From: Erythroxylum novogranatense
Taxonomy: Eukaryota; Streptophyta; Magnoliopsida; Malpighiales; Erythroxylaceae
DNA length: 64,000 nucleotides
Assembly (NCBI GenBank): GCA_029891385.1
Contig: CM057225.1
Span: 78,455,887-78,519,886, forward strand
Direction: 5' to 3'
In this document: piece after piece, positions 1 to 10,828 of the stretch
Numbering within the stretch: position 1 is the stretch's first letter
Layout of the letters: each line of letters starts with the position of its first letter
The notes under the pieces: model-generated
Databases searched by the model: none
Told to the model about the DNA's origin: nothing
What the model saw: the letters and a program-made list of their open reading frames with translations, nothing else
Translations under genes and position numbers: made by a program

Positions 1-190
1 GATCAATCCAAACATTGTTATAGGATTGAGAATATGAATTATAAAAGAAATTACTTCCGTTCATATCGATTTTTTTAAAAAACACAAAATAAAAAATGAA
101 AAGATCACCAAATAATAGAAAAGAAATTAATCACGAGCAAATATATACAAACACCAATTAAATCACAAATAAAAATTAAAACATCACACT

Positions 191-207
191 CCCCGACAAC
201 GACGCCA
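191..207 (-). other. Primer-binding site, tRNA-Asp type, of a minus-strand gypsy LTR element
   Basis: On the plus strand this stretch matches the 3' end of a plant tRNA-Asp at 15 of 17 positions (two G-to-A changes). On the minus strand it is therefore a primer-binding site of the kind used by Athila-like and related Ty3/gypsy elements. It lies just left of the inferred LTR end at 213, so the interior of that element runs leftwards out of the window. The G-to-A changes fit cytosine deamination on the element strand. Confidence 0.6.
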
Positions 208-717
208 AAATTTGACCACGCATCGTAACACTAGTCAAAATAAAATAACTAGACTGCTACTGTACAGTGGTAAGTCTAGGTCATTTCCACAGAGAGTGTG
301 TGTAAAGTTTATGAAATGAAATTAACCGGTGTTTAGGAAAAAGGGGTGTTTTGGATTTTGAAAGATGAAAATAAAATAAAACAAATTAAAAAAGCATGCA
401 AAAATGATAAATGTGGGAAATTCAGTAGGGACCCGGTTCATCGGTTCAATCTCAGCCTACACCCTGACTAAGCATATTTTATTAATTTGTTGTTCTTTAA
501 CCTCTCCTAGAAATTATTAATCGTGGGTTAATAATTAACCCGAGTTTTCCCTTAAGTTTTGTTTAATCAAGATACGATTGTTAATTAAACCTAACCATCG
601 AATAACCTAGGATACGATCTCTAGATTTAATTAGGCAGTAGCATTACAAAATAGGAAAACTGATTAATCAAGGCAAAAATCACATACGATACGTCATTTA
701 ACCTAGGTTATGTTATC

Positions 718-1557
718 TTGGGTCCATCATTCAGAGTGACGGAAATATCGATGCCGATATTGTACATCGGATTAGATCAGGCTGGGCGAAGTGGCGAAGC
801 GCATCAGAGATTTTATGTGATAGGAAGATTCCTTTAAAACTCAGGGGGAAGTTTTATAAAACTGTGATTCGTCCAACCATTTTATATGGGGCAGAATGTT
901 GGCCTACCAAATGTAGGCACATATGACAATTTTTGGTAGCAGAAATGAGTATGCTTAGGTGGATGTGTGGCATTATTAGGAGAGATAAGGTTCAAAATCG
1001 GGTGGTAAGAGATAGACTCCGGGTGGCCAGCTTTGCCGACAAGCTGAGAGAGACTAGGCTTAGGTGGTATGGACATGTGCGACGGAGACCCTCCGATGCT
1101 CCGGCTCAAAGTTGTGAGGGTATAACACTTAGCGGATCTAAGAGAAGGAGAGGGAGGCCTTACAAGAATTGGCAGGAAGTGATCAAGGAGGATATGTCAG
1201 AGTTGGTCATTAATGAGGTAGCTGCTAGAAATAGAAAAGTTTGGAGCGGATCAGGGTAAAGGACTGACCATTACAGTTACCCATATTAGTAGGGGAATTT
1301 TTGCTAGAGTTTATGAGGGAAGTCCTCCTACCTACTGCATGACGAGGAGGGATGGACTTTATAGCATTCTAGGCTCTCGCCGATTTTTTTTTAATCAAGT
1401 GTTTTTGTACCTTGCATCATACTTATCTTGTCTCATTTGCATGTGGGTCCACCGGAAACAGCCTCTCTACTATGTAGGGGTAAGGCTGCGTACTATCGGA
1501 CCTCCCCAGACCCTACTTCATTGTGGGATTTCAGACTGGGTGATGATGATGATGAAG
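718..1557 (+). mobile_element. 5'-truncated RTE-type LINE copy
   Basis: A LINE 3' fragment bounded by the 8-bp direct repeat ATGTTATC at 710-717 and 1558-1565, which I read as its target-site duplication. It begins inside the C-terminal part of the reverse transcriptase ORF, continues through a 3' untranslated region containing the GGTAAGGCTGCGTAC phrase typical of plant RTE LINEs, and ends in a TGATGATGATGATGA microsatellite instead of poly(A), as RTE elements do. The target was the gypsy LTR at 213-2455, so the LINE is the younger insertion. Confidence 0.85.
720..1259 (+). pseudogene. LINE reverse transcriptase, C-terminal end (dead-on-arrival copy)
   Basis: One plus-strand frame reads from the truncation point to 1259 with a single internal TGA near 928. 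The first part matches the region after the RT domain (GWAKWRSAS, then RPTILYGAECWPTK). The second part has the LRWMCG, RLRWYGHVRRRP and RGRP(Y)KNW motifs seen at the end of plant RTE ORFs. Endonuclease, the catalytic palm and all upstream sequence are missing, so it never encoded an active enzyme at this site. The reading frame is otherwise well kept, which suggests an insertion that is not very old. Confidence 0.85.
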
Positions 1558-2455
1558 ATGTTATCCCTAATGAATGCGAATCATTAATCCTTACACATAA
1601 ATCTCAACATAACAATTACGGATTATATTGAAATTCTAGCAATGGGTTTGAAATTAACGATTCAATGAACGCATTAAAATCCTCAATTTAAAATACCCAA
1701 AGGGTTCATACACAAATAACCGAATAATAACGAAAATCTGATTATCCATATACAAAACTCAAATCAGTTAATATCGGATAACACAATCAATTCCTAATGA
1801 GAGAAAACAACAACAAAATAATAATAAAATTACTTAAACCAGACTATCGTCAATATTAGCTCTGAACCGGCGTCAAGATTTTACCCTTTAATAAGTCTTT
1901 TCTAGAAAAATGTTTCAGCCCCCGTATTCCTCATCCCACCAAAGATCCCTCACTGGCAAACTCTCCTCTACTGTTGATGATGTTACCAATAAAGGTCATA
2001 CATCAACTAAAACCTTCTGCTCTCCTCTCTTGTGCTTGCTGTGTGATTTTCTCTATTCCACGCTGCGTTTCGTCTCCTGTGCTGCGCTTTCCACGCTTGT
2101 CTTCAAACGCTGTGTTTATGCCCAACATTAAACGCATGAAATGCAGCTCTCTCTATGCGTTTAACGCATACTACTAGCATTTTGACTGCTCCTATTTTCT
2201 TCTTCTTTTGTTGTTTTGTGCTTCAATTTTCTTGTATTATTTTTTTCTTCTTGCTTCGTAACGACAAGAAAAAATAAATCTTCAAAAAATGATCCAAATG
2301 TAATGTTTGCTACTCACTTTAATTACTTTGCTCCCAAATTGTACCTAAAATCAAATATAAATTAAAGTGAGTATCTTAATCATTTTTGTATCATTAATTG
2401 CTAAGTGTAAATGATTAAAAATATCAACAATTAAACACATATCACAAACAACAAA

Positions 2456-2966
2456 AGTGTGTTTGTTAATTTTAAATAAATAACTATTCCACTAGCCTTC
2501 GAGTTATGAATAGAGCTAATAGCCAGTTAAGAATGTGATGTAGATGAATAACCGGATCAACATGCGTCACAAATGTGTGCCTCCACGTCAAAAGGCTATA
2601 ATGACGTTCTAACCAAACAATTTAATAGAAACATGACTTAGTTGAGTAACCAAATTGACATTCATTGCCAATGTTTGCCTCCATGTAAGAGACTAGGTCC
2701 ATGTCCACAAAAATTAAATAAAAAAATATTTTCTAATAAAACCTACAAATCTTGTAAATTTCTTGGCTTTTCATGAAAACGTACTTAGGAGTAGTTATAG
2801 AGTTTGAATGACCAAAGAATTATTAATGTGTGTGTACAATTAAAAAGGGTGAATAACTTGATATTTGGGTTTTGATTAATATGTATGTTTAGTTCAGAGT
2901 TGCACAAGTCTTTAAGCTTAAATATTATGTTTTTGAGATACCATATCAGTGTTTGCTAAAATTTCA
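2456..2966. other. Gene-free AT-rich spacer with an imperfect duplication
   Basis: No gene is seen. Two roughly 90-bp stretches (about 2530-2610 and 2630-2710) resemble each other: both contain AGT/ATGAATAACC-like and TGTTTGCCTCCA/TGTGTGCCTCCA phrases. They look like an old tandem duplication inside unassigned repeat sequence. Confidence 0.3.
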
Positions 2967-4250
2967 GGGTCAACATTAAAGAATGACGAAGTTTCGGAGA
3001 CATTCGGGCTAAAAAAATGATCCACGATCATGGCATAATAGAATATGATTGTGAAAGAAGTGCCAGAGTTAGCCCACAATCGTGGCCTGCATGCCACAAT
3101 TGTGACAGAAACCTAGGATATGACCCATGACAGAAGGCTCGGAGGTGGCCCATGATCATGGTCTGCGTCTAGTAGACAAGCATAAACTATAAAATGTAAA
3201 GTTTCGAGAGATTTTTTGAACCTTTCAAACCTCAAAAAAATCCTAAGGCTACCCAGAACACAGCAGGATATTTAAAGAACAAGAAAAAAGAGGCAAAGTG
3301 AGCTTTTGCATCAGCCACCTTGAAAGCCCTAAAGAGAATTCATCGAGAGATTGAGGAAGAGAAAAAGGAAGAGACAAGAGGAGAATAAGTTAACTCGACA
3401 TACTTCCCAGATTAGGAGGTTTCTTGAAGTCACTGCCTCCCATCCTCTATTTCAATTGTATTTCCTGTTTATTTTCAGTTTTAACATTGTGTAGAATTGG
3501 ATTGAATAGTTAATGATAGGATCTAAATGTTAAGAATGTTCTAAACTCACCTTCAGAGTTTTATTCTTGAATTAATGAAATTGGATTGTTTATGTTTTTA
3601 TTAGATTTGTTATGATTTAATTTTTTGATTGCATAATTCGATAATAATATGAGAGGGTGAATTGAATGAAAAATGATTAAATTGGGCTAACGAGAGTTAG
3701 GTGTTTTAATAGAAATTAGAATTAAATCAAATCGACAAATTGTGCGAATAGAGATTTTGCATAGGTTTCCGGTAGTTTATTAGACAACTTCAGAACTAAA
3801 TAGGGTTTTGGATAGGTAGTAAATTAAGAGATTACAATCTCAATAATCTGATTAGGGTTTATGGTTTAGGGTTAATGATTATAACTCTAGAGAGAGTAAT
3901 CAAACCTAGAATCATCTAGACCCAACAATCCAGTAATTCATAATCAGTTAGGTTAGCATTAAAGATAGGTAAAATTTCTTTCTCTCAATTGGCAATTTCC
4001 TTAGGCTGATTCTTTGATGTTTTGCAATTGCTTAGTAATTAGAATTTCTGTGATTGATTCGTAATTTGATTTGATTGATTGAATTGAGTTCTCGATTTTA
4101 GTTTTCTGCAATTTGAATTTTTGTATTTGTTTCTAGCCATAGATTTTAGGATTATATTATATCTCCTTGTGGGATTGACACCTTAGGTACTACGCTAACA
4201 AACCTGTGCTTGCAGATTATCAAGAGTTATTTATTAAAACTTACACATAA
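2967..4250 (+). repeat. LTR-like relic of an unassigned gypsy element
   Basis: Non-coding sequence resembling a plant gypsy LTR in plus orientation. A block at about 3010-3170 carries several related near-palindromes (CCACGATCATGG-, CCACAATCGTGG-, CCCATGATCATGG-like). An unlabelled AT-rich body follows, then a CTCCTTGTGGGATTGACACC phrase at about 4163 of the kind found near the end of some gypsy LTRs. No TSD, partner LTR or primer site could be fixed, so boundaries and class are tentative. Confidence 0.3.
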
Positions 4251-4567
4251 CAAACACCTGATCAAGATGTTGACTCACACACATTTCCATTATCATTTCA
4301 GCCAAGGGGTTTACGATTCTGAGGACATTCCAGTATTACTTCACAGCAATTACAAGCAGAAGCAATCAAAAAGAGAACTTTATTGACACAACCTAAACTT
4401 TCGCAACCACGTACAAATGAAGCAAATATCGAATAGTTATGCCTTAAACTTTTTAATATTTTGATATTTGTCCTATTGACTTTGAAATATGTATACTACT
4501 AATAATGGTGACAAATGTTATAACATAATGTAATATAATTTTTTTCATAATTTGATATATATTTGTC
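4251..4567. other. AT-rich spacer
   Basis: No ORF, repeat or signal that I can support. It separates the LTR-like relic from the GRF zinc-finger relic and may hold the 3' untranslated part of the latter, which is read leftwards. Confidence 0.3.
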
Positions 4568-4937
4568 CTAGTAGCTTTTATATGTATCCTTACTTGTGCT
4601 TCTTTCAACCTCCTTCTTTAACATTGATAATTCACTTCTTAATTTTTGAATCACTTGAATGACTCTCCCAATAAATTCTTCTTTGTACCATTTGAAAAAA
4701 GTTGTATATCCGAACCTAAAACATTCAATTTCAACATTCAATTTCATTAATCAAATAACAATAAATTCTTATCAGATAATTGGGGCATCCATAAAATCTT
4801 CGAACAAGATTATGACCACTCCATGAAGTCTTTAGTGAGGCCTTTAGCCACCAATAGCAAATGACATTACCTGAACTTGAACTCATTGTTGTAATAGTAG
4901 ATGATGATGATTTCATCTGCATACTTAAGAAAATCAC
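4568..4937 (-). pseudogene. GRF-type zinc-finger protein, frame broken by a 13-bp tandem duplication
   Basis: The minus strand encodes a serine-rich start followed by a GRF zinc-finger pattern (VICY.., LKASLKTSW, then RRFYGCPNY), and after a frame break FFKWYKEEF and a basic/acidic helical tail ending at a TAG at 4568. GRF fingers bind zinc through a C-x-C...C...C set and occur in small plant proteins of unknown role, and in some nucleases and topoisomerases that bind single-stranded DNA. Two changes argue for a pseudogene. The second Cys of the first pair reads as Trp. A perfect 13-bp tandem duplication (ACATTCAATTTCA at 4721-4733 and 4734-4746) shifts the frame and creates the stop. Full-length relatives often end in a membrane segment, which I do not see here. 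Upstream exons cannot be excluded. Confidence 0.7.
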
Positions 4938-5296
4938 AATGTAAATTTGCCTACAAAGACAACATCAATGCCAAATGTAAGATAATATCTACTAGCTGAT
5001 GAATATAAAATTCCTAACTGCCATAACTTTTGCAACATATCATCATACAAGTCACTTCAATATTAGTTGATTGTATTGAAACAACTTCAACTCTTCTGTA
5101 TGACATCTAATCTTGTTTGTTGTACCAGAAATGTTCTTATCTTTAATTACTTAACTTTATCCTTATGTTTATCTTCATCTTGTAAGTTACTTGAAATACT
5201 AGAAAGAATCCAAAATTTCCATTACAAAATGACATTGTTTACACAAATGAAATTCTAGAGTTAAAGCCTAACGTGACTTTTATAACTAATAAGATC
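4938..5296. other. Spacer between GRF relic and chromovirus
   Basis: AT-rich, with no domain-bearing ORF. A 63-codon plus-strand ORF at 5067-5258 has no recognisable motif and I do not call it. The last bases (AAGAT, 5297-5301) are the left target-site duplication of the next element. Confidence 0.4.
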
Positions 5297-5301
5297 AAGA
5301 T

Positions 5302-8300
5302 TGTAACACCCCACTCCCGTATGACCCGAACCCGATATAGATGGTGATATCCGAGTCCGTGCCCTACAAGGGTGTCGTGCTATGTCACTCAGTCAAAACT
5401 TAGTCTATTTTTTTTAAACACAATATACACTAGGCAGACATCAAATAACGTACACAATCACCAGTAAGTATAATGATCGGCTCTTTTATAAATCCAAATT
5501 AATTCAGTCCGGTCACTTTACAAATTGATCGAATAATTTGTACAAAAATTCAGAAAATACAATTTTATACAGAATTTATCAGACACTAATGCAGACGCGA
5601 ACTGATCCCTGACCTCTTCTCTCACTCTATGCGGTTGCTATACGCCTGTTGCCTAACGAGGTATTCTTTTGGGTCTGAAAAATAAGTTGCAATTTTGGGT
5701 GAGTTTGCGAACTCAGTGAGGTAACCATCATCGATGGTTCACTCAATTCATGCAATACTCAAACATATCACAGTTATATCATAATAGCACATTCAGAAGT
5801 ACCACATGAGTGTTTTCACACAAATACAAGGCATTTTGCCTTTCACTCAATCAAAGAAATTCAAATCGAATGCATATGAAATGCGTATGTGACACTTTCC
5901 AATTTCTTACGGTGTTGTGACCGAGCACCTAAAACTATCCCAATATGGGAGCATTAATCGTTGAGCCTGAGGCTCTGAATCACTGTGAGCTCGAGGCCCA
6001 AATACATTGAGCTTTTAGCTCTCGGTGGCTGCTCCGATCACAACTATCATTAACTGATCATGCATTCATGCATAGAATGCATATGTCGCAATAAGGAAAT
6101 ATCCACTTCACCATCATGTCCAAATTATCGCATTCGAACAAATAGTTCACAATTAATCACATTAACATCATAGTCACATTGAATCACACAAATAGCACTT
6201 CTATGTCATAATCTCCCAATACATCGAAACTTCTGTTCGGAATCCATAATCATAACACAATCCCACCATTGTTCACCACAGAATTATAACCAAATAATAA
6301 TTGAGGAACCATCTAGGTCACTCACCAATAACTTCCGAGCTAATGCCTAGAAGTCTTGGCAATGTCGGTGGACTGACGTTCCAAATGCGACTCTATAACA
6401 ATTCAAACACACACATATTACCTATTGTCCAATCAGACATGTAGCAATTTAAAATGTGTACCATGTATGTTCGTGACATTCCAGGCACTATCCCAAATAT
6501 TCCCGTCACAATACTTTCCTCTAAATTTTTGAAACTCATTGACACCAAAATCACTCAATTCGGACCTCTATAGGTCCAATTATTGCTACAACCGAGACTG
6601 TACACTATATCCAAATTCACTCAAGAAATTGAACATTTTATGGAATAAATTGAAATTTGATTCCTTGAGATAACTTGTAGCCCCATGTCTCTAGTTTAAT
6701 TCGGAATAAGAATCACCTCATTTGGATCTCTACAGATCGAGATATCACCAAAATACTGAAGTATGTTTAGAATTTTTCAACCAATCTTCTCACTTTGATC
6801 TAATCAATCTTTCTCAATTTAATCTCAAAATCCATAAATTTTCGTGGAGAGGAAGAGGAATGTCTTAGGAATCCAACGCTTCAAAAATCATATCAATCGG
6901 AGGTCAGATGGAAAAGTTATAAGTAGAAGAGTGAAGAGAGGTCGGGTCAGAAAAACATGACAACTAATGCATGTAAAAATTACATGCATTAGTCAACTAG
7001 TCGAAGACCTATTAGTCGACTAAGTCATCTACAGTGATTGACCTAGAAAACTCTGGTCTTTTTTTCTTCCGACAACCCAACTTCCCCAATTTATAACTTC
7101 ATACTCAGAACTCCAAATTGTACCAACTTGGTATCAATGGAAAGCTAAAAGAAAACTCTACAAATTCTATGAAGAGATTAAAAACCAAATCTACATCTAA
7201 AGGAGTCAAAAACTACCTCAAAGTATTTGTCAGATAAACATCATCCTACGCAATGACAAAAACTCTAAACATTCTAATTCTCTACTCCATTGTCCAAAAA
7301 TCACGAATGAGGACTCATTGGAAAGAGAAAAGAAAATCCTACAAGTTTCATGAAGAGCTTGAAAATCATTTTCACCTCTAAGGGTACCAAAAATGCACTC
7401 AAAGTTACTGTCTTCACAATACCATTCAAAACAGTGCAACAGTTTTCCAAAAATCATATCTTCCCATCCCCTTTGCTAAAAATTCCAGGTTTTATATCAA
7501 TCAAAAGAGAAAAACATATTCTACAACTTTCATAAACATCTTGGAAGCAAATTTAGCCTCTAAACTAATCAAATTCTCACTTAAAGTTTCTGACTATATA
7601 AGTCATTCTCAACAGTAACACAATCTTCCAAAATTCATAACTTCCTATCCCATTATAAAAAAATTCCATTCTTGATATCACTGAAAAGAGCAGAACACAT
7701 GCTACAATTCTCATGAAGTAATTAAAAGCAAATTCGAACTCTAACTAGGTCAAGATTTTCCATTATTGTGGCTGCCCTGTCATAGAGTATTAAATCAGTA
7801 TAGAACCTAAACCATATCCAAACTTTACAAATTCATAACTTACAATCCCTTCATCCAAAATTCGCATATAATACCTCATTACAAAGATAAAACATTCCTA
7901 TACAACTTTCCATAAGATCACTTGAGTTAATTTCAATCATAACAGTCCAAAATCACCAAGATCCAAACTTAGAGACATTACACACACCGAAACACATTAA
8001 GACATAAAGTACCATCTGAAAGTAATCAAGCCATAACTTTCAACCTACAAATCGAAAAATGTCATACTTGGTGGCGATAGAAAGCTAACAAGAAAATAGT
8101 TAACTTTCATGAAGACTAATTTTACAAAATCTGTCTACTTTAGTCTAGAAAAATTTCCCAAGTTTCTGGTCACAAAATCGTCAATGTTAGCCTCACCAAC
8201 ATTCACGCTACACATATGTCTCACTTTCAAAGCAAAATTCCAAAAATTTCAAGCCACAATTGGACAGAACTTTCTTCATAAGAAATCTATCCAAACTTCT

Positions 8301-9603
8301 CAAGTTTAATACAAACTAAACCTCAACTCAATAGCATAACCATATAAAAAGTTATGATCAAATAACTGAAACATACACAAAGTAAAATTTTCCAGATTTT
8401 ATACCTAACTCTACTCCTTTCATTCCAAAACCATTTCTACATCAATAAGCATCCAATTGAGTCACTAATTCAGCCACAATTTCGTCAAGCCATTCTCTTG
8501 AATAAGTAGTCACAAATTGGCAGCACACACACACAATTGCCTTACTTTAATTACCTCCCTTCTAACATCATACTAACATCACAAAAACCAAGCCAAAACT
8601 CTTACTTCACATGCTTCACCTAACATATCATTTATCCTTACACAAACATACACTTACACCCATACAATTAAAACACAAGCTTCATGAAATTAATGCACAA
8701 CAAAACACAATTTCTGCATCTAACTACCAATTAAAGGACATAAAACAAATCCCTCACCTAGACAAGCTTCAAAGCTTTCATTCTTCACCAATTCACCAAA
8801 TCCTCTACTTCACCCTTCACACCCACGACAATCACCAAGTTAACGGAGATAGAAGGCTTAAGCTTGGGAACTTGAAGAGGAAGCACTTAAGGTAGAAGAG
8901 AAGAGTAGCAATTAAGCTAGACAAGTGGAGAAGACCAACGAAAAAGCAAGGAGAAGAAAGCACCTACGGAAGAGAAAGAAGAAGCACTTTAAACTCACTT
9001 TTCTCTCTTTCAACCTTAGAATGTCATGGAAGCACTCACAAATTAGGTTATTTATATAACCATTAAGTATAAGACTAAGTAGGCAAGTGACATGTGTCCC
9101 TTGCCACTTTTCTTGCTCTTAAGCCCTCATTTAATTTGTTTCCATTAACACTTCAACTTCTACTCCAATTTCTCTCCAAATTCCAATGACTCAAAGTAAT
9201 AAATTTTAAAAGCATGTATCTAATTTTTCCTGTGCCATTGGACAGTCATTTCCAGTACCGAAAATCCAATCACTTTGCTACTTGGCAATTTTTTTGGTCC
9301 GAACATTGTCCCTAAAAAATTACAGAAAAATTCCTAAAAGTCTTTAAAAATGAAAAACACACGTAAATAACTCCAATTCAATTTTTAAAGCACAAATAAC
9401 ATATTTTTCACAATATACACATTTATAGACACATATGCTGGGAAATGTCATGAATGCATGTACAGTCATGTACATGTGCAAAAATTACCATTCATATATA
9501 TATAGAGGCCATATTCTGCATGATCATGCCGAGATAAGTTTAAACATTCCTAACCCGTTCCAAATTACCATTTTATCCTTTCCATTGGTGATGGGATGTT
9601 ACA
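5302..9603 (-). repeat. 3' LTR of chromovirus element 1
   Basis: A 4.3-kb repeat matching 17616-21939 throughout. In minus orientation it starts at 9603 with TGTAACATCCCATC and ends at 5302. It holds a palindrome cassette at 6963-7025 with a perfect 14-bp-arm hairpin (ACTAATGCATGTAA, loop AAA), and the conserved motif AACCATCATCGATGGTTC at 5723. It is non-coding. Short ORFs near 7230-7535 and 8611-8895 are repeated in the partner LTR but carry no domain. Confidence 0.92.
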
Positions 9604-9605
9604 AT

Positions 9606-9616
9606 TCTCCCCACCT
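9606..9616 (-). other. Polypurine tract of element 1
   Basis: The minus strand reads AGGTGGGGAGA directly before the 3' LTR start, the expected plus-strand DNA priming tract in LTR-element replication. Its position fixes element orientation. Confidence 0.85.
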
Positions 9617-10823
9617 AATAAAAATTCCGTCCTCGAAATTCATTTTTGATATTGAATAAGATAGGAGTACTGTTATCTCATACACTCCTCCATTTCTTAT
9701 ATCATTTTTCTTCTCGATGCTTCCTTCCATAAAATCACAATTGATAAAGGCGATAGGTCTCTCAATTCCCTGTTTAGATATCATACTTCCTCAATTATGT
9801 CCTTGATGTGTTTCAGAGCATTCAACTCTTTACTTCTAGTCTCAATACCACATATATCGGATTTTAACAATACTAACCACAAAAATCACTCATAATGCCA
9901 TCGTCCCATTTTTGCCATAGTTTTATATGGACCACTTTATGTCACACTTAGTTTTCCTTATTACTCTCGTATCTCATCTAACTACACCTTGGCACAGGTG
10001 AAACACGCAAGGACAAGTCATCTTTTTTTTTCCTCGGTGTAAATACACTGAACCTTCAAATCTTTCTCCATATAGTTACGACTTCGATGTGATCCACCAA
10101 AATCCATTCGTCTTTCAAAACCACTTTATTTAGATTTTCAATTTAGTTCACTCTCAAGCAGTATCCCAAATTTGTTCTGGCTTTTACTCAGGGTGAACGA
10201 CTCTTTTTGTCGTTTGACGCCTGTAATGGTATCACTAGGATAATGATGACTTTGCCTGTAGTCAATTTGCACTACACATTAATCTTATATGCTTAAGCAT
10301 TCTTGACATATAAACTTTATACCTGTCTCCAATAGTCAAGACTACAAGGAACTCAAACATATAATCACTCAGTTTGATATTCTTAACCGCCAATTGCTCT
10401 TTCGAGGTACACTTACTAGGACATCTCTTTAACAGGTAGTACACATGCTTTATTCCATCAAAATTCCTCAAATTCTCAATTTGGGCTTTCCTAATCCCTG
10501 TTTGCCAAACTGATGTTACTTTTCCATAACTAATAAGGTTTCCTTTTTGCTCCAGTTTTACTCGTCACTATACACTCTTTATTTCACTAGATTGCGTAAC
10601 CTGAATATCCACATATGTGGTACTCTGCTATGAAATGTTCTATTCGATACAGTTGATTGTAACACTAGCTTTAGTAGGACATGCTCATCTGCACAATCCT
10701 TCCTAATTCGATTCTTACCTTAAGCTCTACTAATATGTCTATTCATATATACGTCCGTCCAAAATGTTTCTTACCACATCATGTTTCCAAGATCTCAAAC
10801 CAAGTACTATTGCACACAATTTT
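9617..10823 (-). pseudogene. Decayed 3' end of pol (chromodomain side) of element 1
   Basis: The first about 120 bases next to the polypurine tract align by eye with the corresponding stretch of element 2 (26728 onwards), sharing CCTAATAAAA, CGAAATTC and a GATACTGT/CTCCTCAT-like block. That stretch in element 2 encodes the tail of integrase plus chromodomain. Here every frame is riddled with stops, and further right I cannot follow any domain. Identity as pol is inference from position and this short match. Confidence 0.5.
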
Positions 10824-10828
10824 TAAGT

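Larger units (their letters stand above)
213..2455 (-). mobile_element. LTR of a minus-strand Ty3/gypsy element (Athila/Tat-like), interrupted by a LINE
   Basis: The sequence right of the primer site starts TGACC, as an LTR end should, and is AT-rich and non-coding on both sides of the inserted LINE at 718-1557. It contains no conserved coding frame. The far boundary near 2455 is approximate: I see no paired LTR or target duplication there and chose the point where the phrase typical of this LTR stops. Removing the LINE leaves about 1.4 kb. The short ORFs in it, for example at 1910-2131, have no recognisable domain and are probably chance. Confidence 0.45.

Noticed and set aside
7230..7457. 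75-codon minus-strand Cys/Phe-rich ORF and its copy at 19573-19800
   Set aside because: Again a paired LTR ORF. Differences between the copies show no bias to silent sites as far as I could read.
8611..8895. 94-codon ORF present in both LTRs of element 1 (also 20954-21238)
   Set aside because: Its conservation is explained by LTR duplication; the translation is low-complexity His/Leu/Thr-rich without a domain.
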